The position numbers and the translations under genes were made by a program. Shown here one piece after another: positions 1-5,291 of a stretch of 5,406 nucleotides of DNA. The stretch is from Deltaproteobacteria bacterium (GTDB lineage: Bacteria > Myxococcota_A > UBA9160 > PR03). Where the stretch lies: NCBI GenBank assembly GCA_018262315.1, contig JAGSPS010000231.1:1-5406 (forward strand). The letters run 5' to 3'. Below the pieces are notes generated by a model, which was given only the letters and a program-made list of their open reading frames with translations, made no database searches and was not told the origin of the DNA. The first letter of the stretch is position 1. Each line of letters begins with the position of its first letter.

Positions 1-213
1 ATACGAGATGGCATCGGAGATGGTCTGGATCTTCTCGGCGTCATCGTCCGGGATTTCGATGTCGAACTCTTCTTCCATCGCCATCACGAGTTCGACGATG
101 TCGAGCGAATCGGCGCCGAGGTCGTCGATGAACGAGGCCTCCGGCACGACCTCGTCCTTCGACACACCGAGTTGCTCGACGATGATCTCGGTGACGCGTT
201 CTTCGAGACCCAT
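1..213 (-). CDS. acpP: Acyl carrier protein, 3' end outside the window
   Basis: Acyl carrier protein carries the growing fatty-acyl chain on a 4'-phosphopantetheine arm and presents it to the soluble cytosolic type II fatty-acid synthase enzymes. The 71 visible residues begin MGLEERVTEII and contain the signature GADSLD. Ser36 of that motif is the expected phosphopantetheine attachment site. Helix II is strongly acidic (ELVMAMEEEFDIEIPDDD), as is usual for the partner-binding face. The family is about 77-80 residues long, so only the last few codons are missing beyond position 1. The ATG at 211-213 is preceded by a GGAGAGG ribosome-binding site (222-228 on the plus strand) with 8 nt spacing. 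It follows fabD by 43 nt on the same strand and is probably co-transcribed with it. No fabG separates the two, unlike the classical order. Confidence 0.97.
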   Translation of the reverse strand, partial: MGLEERVTEIIVEQLGVSKDEVVPEASFIDDLGADSLDIVELVMAMEEEFDIEIPDDDAEKIQTISDAISY

Positions 214-256
214 TCGGTGGTCCTCTCCAGGTTTCCGACGGCGCAGTTTCGCGAAC

Positions 257-1225
257 TTAGCCCGCACTGGCCGGCTTTGCCCCGGGGCCTGCGGCGAAAA
301 GTGACGCCGCATCGAGATCCGCCGCGCAGCCGAGGTTGGCCCGCTCGAGCCGAGGGGCGATGCGCGCGACGAGGCCGCAGAGGACGCGTCCCGGACCGAC
401 TTCGAGCACCGCACCGACGCCGAGCGCGGCGAGTCGTTCGACCATCTCGGTGAAGCGCACCGGCTCGGCCACCTGCCGGGCGAGCAGTTCGGGGATCTGC
501 GCGGCGGTGGCGTTCGGCTCGGCGCTCACGTTCGCGACCACCGGCGGGCGCGGATCCGCAAAGCGGATCGCGGCCAGGTCGGCGCGCAGCCGCACGGCCG
601 CAGGCGTCATCAAGCGGCAATGGAACGGTGCGGAGACCGGGAGTGGCAGCGCGCGCCGCGCGCCCGCGGCCTTCGCCAACTCGCACGCAGACCTCACAGC
701 GGCGACGCTTCCCGCGACCACCGTCTGCTCCGGCGCGTTGTAGTTGGCGGGTTCGACGACTTCGCCCGTCTCCGCGCGGGCGCTGGCGCAGGCGGCTTCA
801 ACGGTCGCGCGGTCGCAACCGACGATTGCCGCCATCGCGCCGTAGCCCGGCGGCACCGCGTCGCGCATGTAGCAGCCGCGCGCTCGCACCAGTCGCAGCG
901 CGTCTTCGAACGCGAGTGCGCCGGCCGCCACCAGCGCGCTGTACTCGCCGAGGCTGTGACCGGCGACGTAACCGGGTGCGAGCGCTCCGCTGCGTTCTTC
1001 GAGCGCGCGCAACAGCGCAATGCTGGTGGCGAGAATCGCCGGCTGCTGCACTTCGGTGGGTAGCAGCGCGTCGTCGGGACCCTCGAAACAGAGCTTCGAG
1101 AGCGGGATCCCGAGTACCGCGTCGGCGGTCTCGAAAACGGAGCGCGCTGCCGGGGAAGTCTCGTAGACGTCGCGGCCCATGCCGGCCTTCTGCGAGCCCT
1201 GTCCCGGAAAGAGCAGCGCAAACAC
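257..1225 (-). CDS. fabD: Malonyl-CoA:ACP transacylase
   Basis: FabD moves malonyl groups from CoA to acyl carrier protein, supplying the extender unit for fatty-acid elongation in the cytosol. The 322-residue product has the family motifs in order: LFPGQGSQ near the start (Gln12 in the oxyanion region), the nucleophile elbow GHSLGEYSALVAAGAL with Ser91, Arg116 as the likely malonate-carboxylate ligand, NYNAPEQTVVAG at 161-172, and the catalytic histidine His202 in SAPFHCRLM. The C-terminal EVGPG motif is at 275-279. The length is slightly above the usual 305-315, through an Ala/Gly-rich tail. The start codon is GTG (1223-1225 on the plus strand), and its AGG-containing ribosome-binding site overlaps the rpmF stop codon, which implies translational coupling. 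Only 7 nt separate it from rpmF, so plsX and fabH are absent from the position they hold in many genomes. Function assignment is firm. Confidence 0.97.
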   Translation of the reverse strand: MFALLFPGQGSQKAGMGRDVYETSPAARSVFETADAVLGIPLSKLCFEGPDDALLPTEVQQPAILATSIALLRALEERSGALAPGYVAGHSLGEYSALVAAGALAFEDALRLVRARGCYMRDAVPPGYGAMAAIVGCDRATVEAACASARAETGEVVEPANYNAPEQTVVAGSVAAVRSACELAKAAGARRALPLPVSAPFHCRLMTPAAVRLRADLAAIRFADPRPPVVANVSAEPNATAAQIPELLARQVAEPVRFTEMVERLAALGVGAVLEVGPGRVLCGLVARIAPRLERANLGCAADLDAASLFAAGPGAKPASAG

Positions 1226-1232
1226 GCCGCCT

Positions 1233-1418
1233 CTATGCCTCTTCTGCGATCTCGATGCGCAGCGCGCCCGCGTAGTAGCCGCACTCGCGGCAGACGCGAT
1301 GGGGCGGCTTTGCTTCGCCGCACTGCGCGCATTTGGCGCGCGCAGGCAGCGCGAGCCCGTCGTGGGAGCGCCTCTTGTTCTTCCGGCTCTTCGAGGTGCG
1401 GCTCTTCGGGACGGCCAT
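1233..1418 (-). CDS. rpmF: Large ribosomal subunit protein bL32
   Basis: bL32 is a small structural protein of the 50S ribosomal subunit. The 61-residue product has the typical basic N-terminus MAVPKSRTSKSRKNKRRSH, which inserts into rRNA. It also has a zinc ribbon with four cysteines, Cys30-x2-Cys33 and Cys43-x2-Cys46 (CAQC...CREC). This is the zinc-binding C+ form; many bacteria have a cysteine-free paralogue used when zinc is scarce. The length is normal for the family. The start ATG lies 1 nt after the yceD stop codon. A strong GAGGAGAG ribosome-binding site (1426-1433 on the plus strand) sits inside the end of yceD with 7 nt spacing, so the two genes are very likely translated as a coupled pair. 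fabD follows after 7 nt. Confidence 0.97.
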   Translation of the reverse strand: MAVPKSRTSKSRKNKRRSHDGLALPARAKCAQCGEAKPPHRVCRECGYYAGALRIEIAEEA

Positions 1419-1419
1419 C

Positions 1420-1998
1420 TCAGGACTCTCCTCGCGTGTCGCGAACCTTCAGCGCTTCCAGCGCGGCGAAGGGTGTTTTCGCTCGTTGTTCATCGCAGCC
1501 ACACGGAACCGTGTTGCGGTCCGCGCCGCAGCCCGGGCAGAGCCCGCGGCAATCTTCCCTGCAGAGCGGCTGGAGGGGCAGCGCCAGCGTCAGGATCTCG
1601 CGCAGGAAGCTTCCGAGATCGATTTCATGGCCCTGGAACCAGCCCATCTCCAGTTCGTCGACGAGGCACATGCCGTGGCGAGCGAGCTCCCGGGCAGCCT
1701 CCGGCTCGGCGGGGACCCGGGGTCCTGCCGGCTCCAGGACCAACCGGAAGGGCTCGCGGAGCGGCTCACGATAGCGGACGAGGCAGCGCGCGCACTCGGG
1801 TTCGAGAGCCCCGGTGAGCGCGCCCTCGATGTACACGTTCTGTCCCATGCGATGCGCGCGCAGCTCGACGCGAATCGGCTCGGCCCGCAAGTCGCGCAGC
1901 TCGGGCAGCAACTCCTCGGCCTCGCGGCGCCAGGCAGCGGATTCTTCGAAGACGGTCTCGGTCGGGCTGTCCTTCAGCCGGTCGACGTAGAGCTTCAT
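1420..1998 (-). CDS. DUF177 / YceD family protein
   Basis: This 192-residue protein belongs to the DUF177 (YceD) family. Members are nearly always encoded directly upstream of rpmF and have been linked to 23S rRNA accumulation or ribosome-related roles in bacteria and plastids; the molecular activity is not settled. Visible family marks are the Cys69-x2-Cys72 pair in EPECARCL, the acidic-aromatic central stretch around EIDLGSFLREILTLALP, and the C-terminal cysteine cluster LCREDCRGLCPGCGADRN (Cys146, Cys150, Cys154, Cys157), a probable metal-binding knuckle. Cysteine pairs of this sort vary between family members. There is no signal peptide or membrane segment, so it should be cytosolic. The ATG at 1996-1998 has an AGAGG element about 12 nt upstream, a somewhat long spacing. 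It is the first gene of the operon, with a candidate promoter at 2047-2074. Confidence 0.93.
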   Translation of the reverse strand: MKLYVDRLKDSPTETVFEESAAWRREAEELLPELRDLRAEPIRVELRAHRMGQNVYIEGALTGALEPECARCLVRYREPLREPFRLVLEPAGPRVPAEPEAARELARHGMCLVDELEMGWFQGHEIDLGSFLREILTLALPLQPLCREDCRGLCPGCGADRNTVPCGCDEQRAKTPFAALEALKVRDTRGES

Positions 1999-2046
1999 GG
2001 CGCGGGATCGCCTCTGGAACGGAGGAGAAGAGAGAGGCGACGCGGG

Positions 2047-2074
2047 GTTAGCAGAGCCTTGGAGCGCGCGTCAA
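2047..2074 (-). promoter_or_regulatory. Candidate sigma-70-type promoter of the yceD-rpmF-fabD-acpP operon
   Basis: Read on the minus strand, TTGACG (plus-strand 2069-2074) is five of six to the -35 consensus. After a 16-nt spacer comes GCTAAC (2047-2052), which matches the -10 consensus at three positions including the central TAA. Transcription would start near 2040, giving a leader of about 42 nt before the yceD ATG. The site lies between the palindromic element and yceD, so the element is upstream of this promoter rather than inside the transcript. The -35 is good and the -10 is weak; no experimental support is available here. Confidence 0.45.
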
Positions 2075-2165
2075 CGCCGCTGGAAGCCTGACCGGATCTT
2101 CGTCGAGCCCCCACGGGAGGGATGCTCGCCCTGCGCCGGATGTGCTTTCAGTCGTTGCTGCGAGG

Positions 2166-2442
2166 CGCGCGGGCGGTGGACTCGTCCGAAACGTCCTCGG
2201 CGGGCGGCGGCCGCGGCTTCGCAGCGTGAGTTGGCAGGCCGCCTGCGGATTGTTTCGGCCGAGTCCCCCGCCCGCGCTGGGCTTTTCGTCCTTCTTTCAT
2301 GAACGGAAGTCCCGGAACGAATGGCAAGGAGCGGGGGCGGGGCGTTCGGCCGAAACAATCCGCAGGCGGTTACCAGCGCTCGCCGCGAAGCTGCCAAGCC
2401 GCGTCCGCCGAGGACGTTTCGGACGAACGTCACGCCCCCGCG
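2166..2442. repeat. Palindromic repeat element, copy A
   Basis: A 277-bp imperfect palindrome lies between the divergent yceD operon and gltX, with its dyad axis at 2304. Visible paired blocks are the termini (CGCGCGGGCG at 2166-2175 against 2433-2442, one mismatch), a perfect 21-bp outer stem (2183-2203 with 2405-2425), and a perfect 24-bp inner stem (2239-2262 with 2346-2369). Inside that is a GC-rich stem of about 13 bp with one mismatch. The apex region is less symmetrical and contains TTCATGAA at 2296-2303. All these blocks share the same axis, so the two halves have kept equal length. The central 133 bp (2237-2369) match copy B (5040-5172) without gaps at 124 positions. The boundaries are set by where the two copies stop resembling each other. 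No transposase and no target duplication are visible. A non-autonomous mobile element or a structured RNA or DNA element are both possible. Confidence 0.85.
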
Positions 2443-2509
2443 CCCACGCGTCGGCCGAAGCGCACTGCGGCAAAGCCGAACGACGTTCATCGGCTACGTT
2501 GCCGCCGCT

Positions 2510-3922
2510 TTGGACGCCATCCGCACGCGCTTCGCGCCGAGTCCGACCGGGTTCCTGCACATCGGCGGGGCGCGGACCGCGCTCTACAACTGGGCCTACA
2601 CGCGGCGTCTCGGCGGTCGCTTCGTGCTGCGCGTCGAGGACACCGATCGCGAGCGCTCGACCGCGGAGTCCGAGGCGGCGGTGCTCGGCGGCCTCGAATG
2701 GCTCGGCATCGACTGGGACGAGGGCCCGTTCCGGCAGAGCGAGCGCGGCGATCTCTACGCCGCGGCGATCGAACGACTGCTCGCGGGCGACCGCGCGTAC
2801 CGCTGCGTGTGCACGCCCGCCGAGATCGAGGAGCGCCGCCAGGCGACGGTCGCCACCGGCGCCAAGTGGATCTACGACGGCCGCTGCGCCGGCGCGAACC
2901 ACGGCCCCGGCTGCGGACCGCACGCCGTCCGCTTGCGGGTTCCCAGGGACGGCAAGCTCGGTTTCGACGATCTCGTCTTCGGTCCCAGCGGGCAGGACGC
3001 GCGCGAGATCGGCGACATGGTGATCCGCCGCACCGACGGCAGCCCCCTCTATCACCTCGCCGTCGTGGTCGACGACATCGCGATGGGCATCACGCACCTG
3101 ATTCGCGGCGCCGACCACCTCAACAACACGCCCTTCCAGCTCGCGCTCTACGCCGCGCTCGACGCCGCGCCACCGCTCTTCGCCCATGTGCCGCTGATCG
3201 TCGGCGCCAACGGCAAGAAGCTCTCGAAGCGACGCGATCCGGTGTCGGTTCAGCATTTCCGCGCTGCGGGGTATCTGCCCGAGGCGATGTGCAACTGGCT
3301 GGTGCGGATCGGCTGGTCGCACGGCGACCAGGAAATCTTCTCGCGAGACGAGATGTGTTCGCTCTTCGACCTGGCCGAGGTGCAGCGCGCCGCGGGTCAG
3401 GCCGACCCCGGCAAGCTCGATTGGCTGAACCAGCACTACATCAAGGAGCTGCCGCGCGATCGACTGGTTCGCGAACTGCTGCCCTTCCTCGCCGAAGCCG
3501 GTACGCCGCTCGGGCCGAGTGCGGGACTCGAAGCCGTCGCCGACCTGTTGCGCGAGCGCAGCAAGACGCTCGCCGAGATGGCGCAGCGCGCGCACTTCTT
3601 CGCGGTCGCCGACGCTGCACTCCGCTACGACGCCGATGCCGTGCGCAAGCATTGGAAGGCCGCCGTGGTACCGGCGGTGAAGGATCTGACCGGCGAGCTG
3701 TCGCGCGCGGGCGCGTGGGACGTCGCCGCGATCGAAGCGGCCTTCGAAGCCGTGCGCGCACGCTACGAGGGGCTCGCGCTCGGCAAGCTCGCGCAGCCCG
3801 TGCGGGTGGCCGTCACCGGCTCGGCAGCCTCGCCGGGCATCTTCGAGACGCTGGCGCTGCTCGGTCGCGAGCGCAGCGTGGCGCGACTCACACGCGCGCT
3901 CGCGGAGTTGCCCGCAGCTTGA
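2510..3922 (+). CDS. gltX: Glutamyl-tRNA synthetase
   Basis: GltX attaches glutamate to tRNA-Glu in the cytosol and, in bacteria lacking GlnRS, also mischarges tRNA-Gln for later amidation by GatCAB. It is a class I synthetase. The HIGH-type signature is in RFAPSPTGFLHIGGARTAL (His17-Ile-Gly-Gly) and the KMSKS counterpart is KLSKR at 237-241. Cys99-x-Cys101 and Cys126 match the zinc site of some GluRS enzymes, with His131 a possible fourth ligand. The start is chosen as TTG at 2510-2512, giving MDAIRTRFAPSPTG and 470 residues, the usual family length. No in-frame ATG lies nearer than 2321, which is inside the palindromic repeat. There is no clear Shine-Dalgarno sequence before the TTG, so the exact start is less certain than the function. 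Copy A of the repeat ends 67 nt upstream and no convincing promoter is seen between them. tRNA-Gln follows after 35 nt. Confidence 0.95.
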   Translation: MDAIRTRFAPSPTGFLHIGGARTALYNWAYTRRLGGRFVLRVEDTDRERSTAESEAAVLGGLEWLGIDWDEGPFRQSERGDLYAAAIERLLAGDRAYRCVCTPAEIEERRQATVATGAKWIYDGRCAGANHGPGCGPHAVRLRVPRDGKLGFDDLVFGPSGQDAREIGDMVIRRTDGSPLYHLAVVVDDIAMGITHLIRGADHLNNTPFQLALYAALDAAPPLFAHVPLIVGANGKKLSKRRDPVSVQHFRAAGYLPEAMCNWLVRIGWSHGDQEIFSRDEMCSLFDLAEVQRAAGQADPGKLDWLNQHYIKELPRDRLVRELLPFLAEAGTPLGPSAGLEAVADLLRERSKTLAEMAQRAHFFAVADAALRYDADAVRKHWKAAVVPAVKDLTGELSRAGAWDVAAIEAAFEAVRARYEGLALGKLAQPVRVAVTGSAASPGIFETLALLGRERSVARLTRALAELPAA

Positions 3923-3947
3923 GAAGCGCGCCGGCCTCGGTTAGAAC
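3919..3947 (+). promoter_or_regulatory. Candidate promoter of the tRNA-Gln gene
   Basis: TTGAGA (3919-3924, five of six to the -35 consensus), an optimal 17-nt spacer, and TAGAAC (3942-3947, four of six to the -10 consensus) lie just before the tRNA. The -35 box overlaps the gltX TGA stop codon (3920-3922). The predicted transcription start near 3954 is only about 4 nt before the mature tRNA 5' end. This would let the tRNA be made independently of gltX, though readthrough is also possible. Confidence 0.5.
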
Positions 3948-3957
3948 TTGCGCCTCT

Positions 3958-4031
3958 TCCCCGGTCGTCTAATGGCAGGACAACGGGTTCTGGCCCCGTC
4001 AATGAAGGTTCGAATCCTTCCCGGGGATCCA
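3958..4031 (+). tRNA. tRNA-Gln, anticodon CTG
   Basis: The gene folds as a complete cloverleaf. The acceptor stem TCCCCGG (3958-3964) pairs perfectly with CCGGGGA (4021-4027). The D arm has GTC/GAC. The anticodon stem ACGGG/CCCGT encloses loop TTCTGGC (3988-3994), with CTG at 3990-3992 reading CAG codons. The T arm GAAGG/CCTTC encloses TTCGAAT. The 3' CCA is encoded at 4029-4031. The first pair is U1-A72, the pair that bacterial GatCAB amidotransferase recognises in tRNA-Gln. The discriminator base 73 is T, whereas G is familiar from E. coli tRNA-Gln. It sits 35 nt after gltX, whose product may glutamylate it if this organism uses the indirect Gln-tRNA pathway. It converges with the methyltransferase gene across 28 nt (4032-4059), in which no intrinsic terminator is visible. 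Confidence 0.97.
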
Positions 4032-4059
4032 CCGCCACACGCTTCTGCTCCCGGATCGA

Positions 4060-4911
4060 TCACGCCTTGCGAGCGGTGACGATCCAGGCCCCCGCCTCCG
4101 CTTCGATCCCGCGCGGCGTCTCGAACGACTCGATCACCTCGCGCACGGCGCCGATCACGCGGGCGCGTTGTTCCTCGCTCGGCCGGGCTTCGCGCAGCGC
4201 CGCGCCGACCGGGCCGACCTGCAGGCACAGCTCGAGCGCCTCGTCGACGCTGTCGCCAGCCAGCCGCATTGGCCCGTTCACCGCTTCGTGCGCGACGTCC
4301 GCGAAACCCGCGCGCTCGAGGATCGCGCGCACGTGCGCCGCGTCGCCGAATGCGAAGGGCCCCGGCGCGTGGGGCGGCGGCGGCGCAGGAAACGCGATGT
4401 GCTGCGCCGCGGCGCGGGCGGGGGCGAGCATCCACGGGTTCTTGTCGCTGGGCTGCCAGCACACGAAGGCGAGCCGGCCGTCGCGCCGCAGTGCGCGACG
4501 CAGATTGGTGAATGCCGCGATGGGGTCCGCGAAGAACATCACGCCGAAGCGCGAGAAGACGACGTCGAACGCGTCGCCTTCGAACGCGGCGCTCTGCGCA
4601 TCGTCGAGTCGCCACTCGACGCGCGTTCCGGCGCCGGCGGTTCCGGCGCGCTGTCGCGCACGTTCCAGCATCGGCCGCGAGATGTCGACCGCGACGACAC
4701 GACCCGCGTCGCCGACTGCTTCCGCCAACTCCAGCGCGGTGGCGCCGCAACCACAGCCGACGTCCAGCACGCGCTCGCCCGCACGGATCGCTGCGCGTTC
4801 CCGTGCGAGCGCGCCGAGCGGACCGATCTGCGCGTCGAGCCGCTCCTGCTGCGCCACCCACACCGGCCCCGCGCTGTCGTTCCAGTACTGAACCATCTCC
4901 GCGTTCGACAT
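4060..4911 (-). CDS. Class I SAM-dependent methyltransferase
   Basis: A 283-residue cytosolic methyltransferase of the UbiE/Methyltransf_11-like type; the substrate cannot be told from sequence. The Rossmann-fold motifs are visible: SAM-binding motif I VLDVGCGCG (48-56), an acidic residue Asp76 ending strand 2 (VVAVDIS) that should bind the ribose hydroxyls, LDDAQ at 102-106 near the adenine site, and motif IV FDVVFSRFGVMFF (115-127). A proline-rich linker (PAPPPPHAPGP) follows in the C-terminal half, where substrate contacts normally lie. The ATG at 4909-4911 is chosen because it has a GAGGAGG ribosome-binding site with 5 nt spacing and is conserved in the mirror-image copy at 5292. The frame stays open upstream to about position 5400 through the palindromic repeat, but that extension is not protein-like. 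The first 115 nt match the plus-strand copy with 3 differences. Confidence 0.9.
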   Translation of the reverse strand: MSNAEMVQYWNDSAGPVWVAQQERLDAQIGPLGALARERAAIRAGERVLDVGCGCGATALELAEAVGDAGRVVAVDISRPMLERARQRAGTAGAGTRVEWRLDDAQSAAFEGDAFDVVFSRFGVMFFADPIAAFTNLRRALRRDGRLAFVCWQPSDKNPWMLAPARAAAQHIAFPAPPPPHAPGPFAFGDAAHVRAILERAGFADVAHEAVNGPMRLAGDSVDEALELCLQVGPVGAALREARPSEEQRARVIGAVREVIESFETPRGIEAEAGAWIVTARKA

Positions 4912-4939
4912 CTCGTCCTCCTCGAACAATCTCGCCCCC

Positions 4940-4948
4940 CTGATAGCA
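4940..4948 (-). promoter_or_regulatory. Candidate extended -10 promoter of the minus-strand methyltransferase
   Basis: On the minus strand the sequence TGCTATCAG resembles an extended -10 box: TG, one base, then TATCAG, four of six to consensus. No recognisable -35 is seen in the GC-rich sequence before it, as is allowed for extended -10 promoters. Transcription would start about 20 nt before the ATG at 4911. An identical mirror copy is at 5256-5264. Confidence 0.3.
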
Positions 4949-4968
4949 ATCTCCAGCGACGCGGGCGT

Positions 4969-5244
4969 CGCGGGGGCGGTACGTTCGTCCGAAACGTCCT
5001 CGGCGGACGAACAAGGGCAGCTTCGCGGGGAGGGTCGGTGGCCGCCTGCGGATTGTTTAGGCCGAGTCCCCCGCCCGCGCTGGGCTTTCCATCCTTCGTT
5101 CATGAACGGAAGTCCCGGAACAGATGGCAAGGAGCGGGGGTGGGGCGTTCGGCCAGAACAATCCGCAGGCGGCCTCGATGCTCTGACGCGAAGCCGCGAC
5201 GCCCGTCCGCCGAGGACGTTCTGGACGAACGTACCGCCCCCGCG
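4969..5244. repeat. Palindromic repeat element, copy B
   Basis: This is the second copy of the palindrome at 2166-2442, here 276 bp and in the same orientation, judged by its asymmetric centre. Termini CGCGGGGGCG (4969-4978) and their complement (5235-5244) match perfectly. The 14-bp block CCGCCTGCGGATTG (5042-5055) pairs with 5159-5172. The outer stem around 4986-5006 pairs with 5207-5227 with small mismatches. The apex carries the 12-bp perfect palindrome CGTTCATGAACG (5097-5108). The central 133 bp match copy A at 124 positions, without gaps. The left half of B resembles the left half of A, and right resembles right, so B is a true element copy and not a product of local folding-back. It fills the gap between the mirrored methyltransferase leaders. 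Confidence 0.85.
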
Positions 5245-5255
5245 ACGCTGGAGAT

Positions 5256-5264
5256 TGCTATCAG
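5256..5264 (+). promoter_or_regulatory. Candidate extended -10 promoter of the plus-strand methyltransferase
   Basis: TGCTATCAG again fits an extended -10 box (TG at 5256-5257, TATCAG at 5259-5264), with no clear -35. It lies 27 nt before the ATG at 5292 and is the mirror image of the box at 4940-4948. Both lie just outside the palindromic core. Confidence 0.3.
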
Positions 5265-5291
5265 GGGGGCGAGATTGTTGGAGGAGGGGTG

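Noticed and set aside
2239..2369. Inner hairpin as an intrinsic transcription terminator
   Set aside because: There is no T-run after the stem on either strand, and the genes on both sides are transcribed away from it.
2150..2460. Target-site duplication flanking copy A
   Set aside because: Bases outside 2166 and 2442 show no convincing direct repeat, so transposition remains unproven.
2321..2509. ATG at 2321 as the gltX start
   Set aside because: It would place 63 residues encoded mostly by the palindrome in front of a complete GluRS of normal length.
2443..2509. T-box or other known riboswitch upstream of gltX
   Set aside because: No T-box sequence, specifier stem or terminator is visible in the 67 nt, and the palindrome does not resemble a known riboswitch.
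2297..3652. Long minus-strand open frame of 451 codons opposite gltX
   Set aside because: It is antisense to a firmly identified synthetase, has no recognisable domain, and its end lies in the palindrome. Long antisense frames are expected at this GC content.
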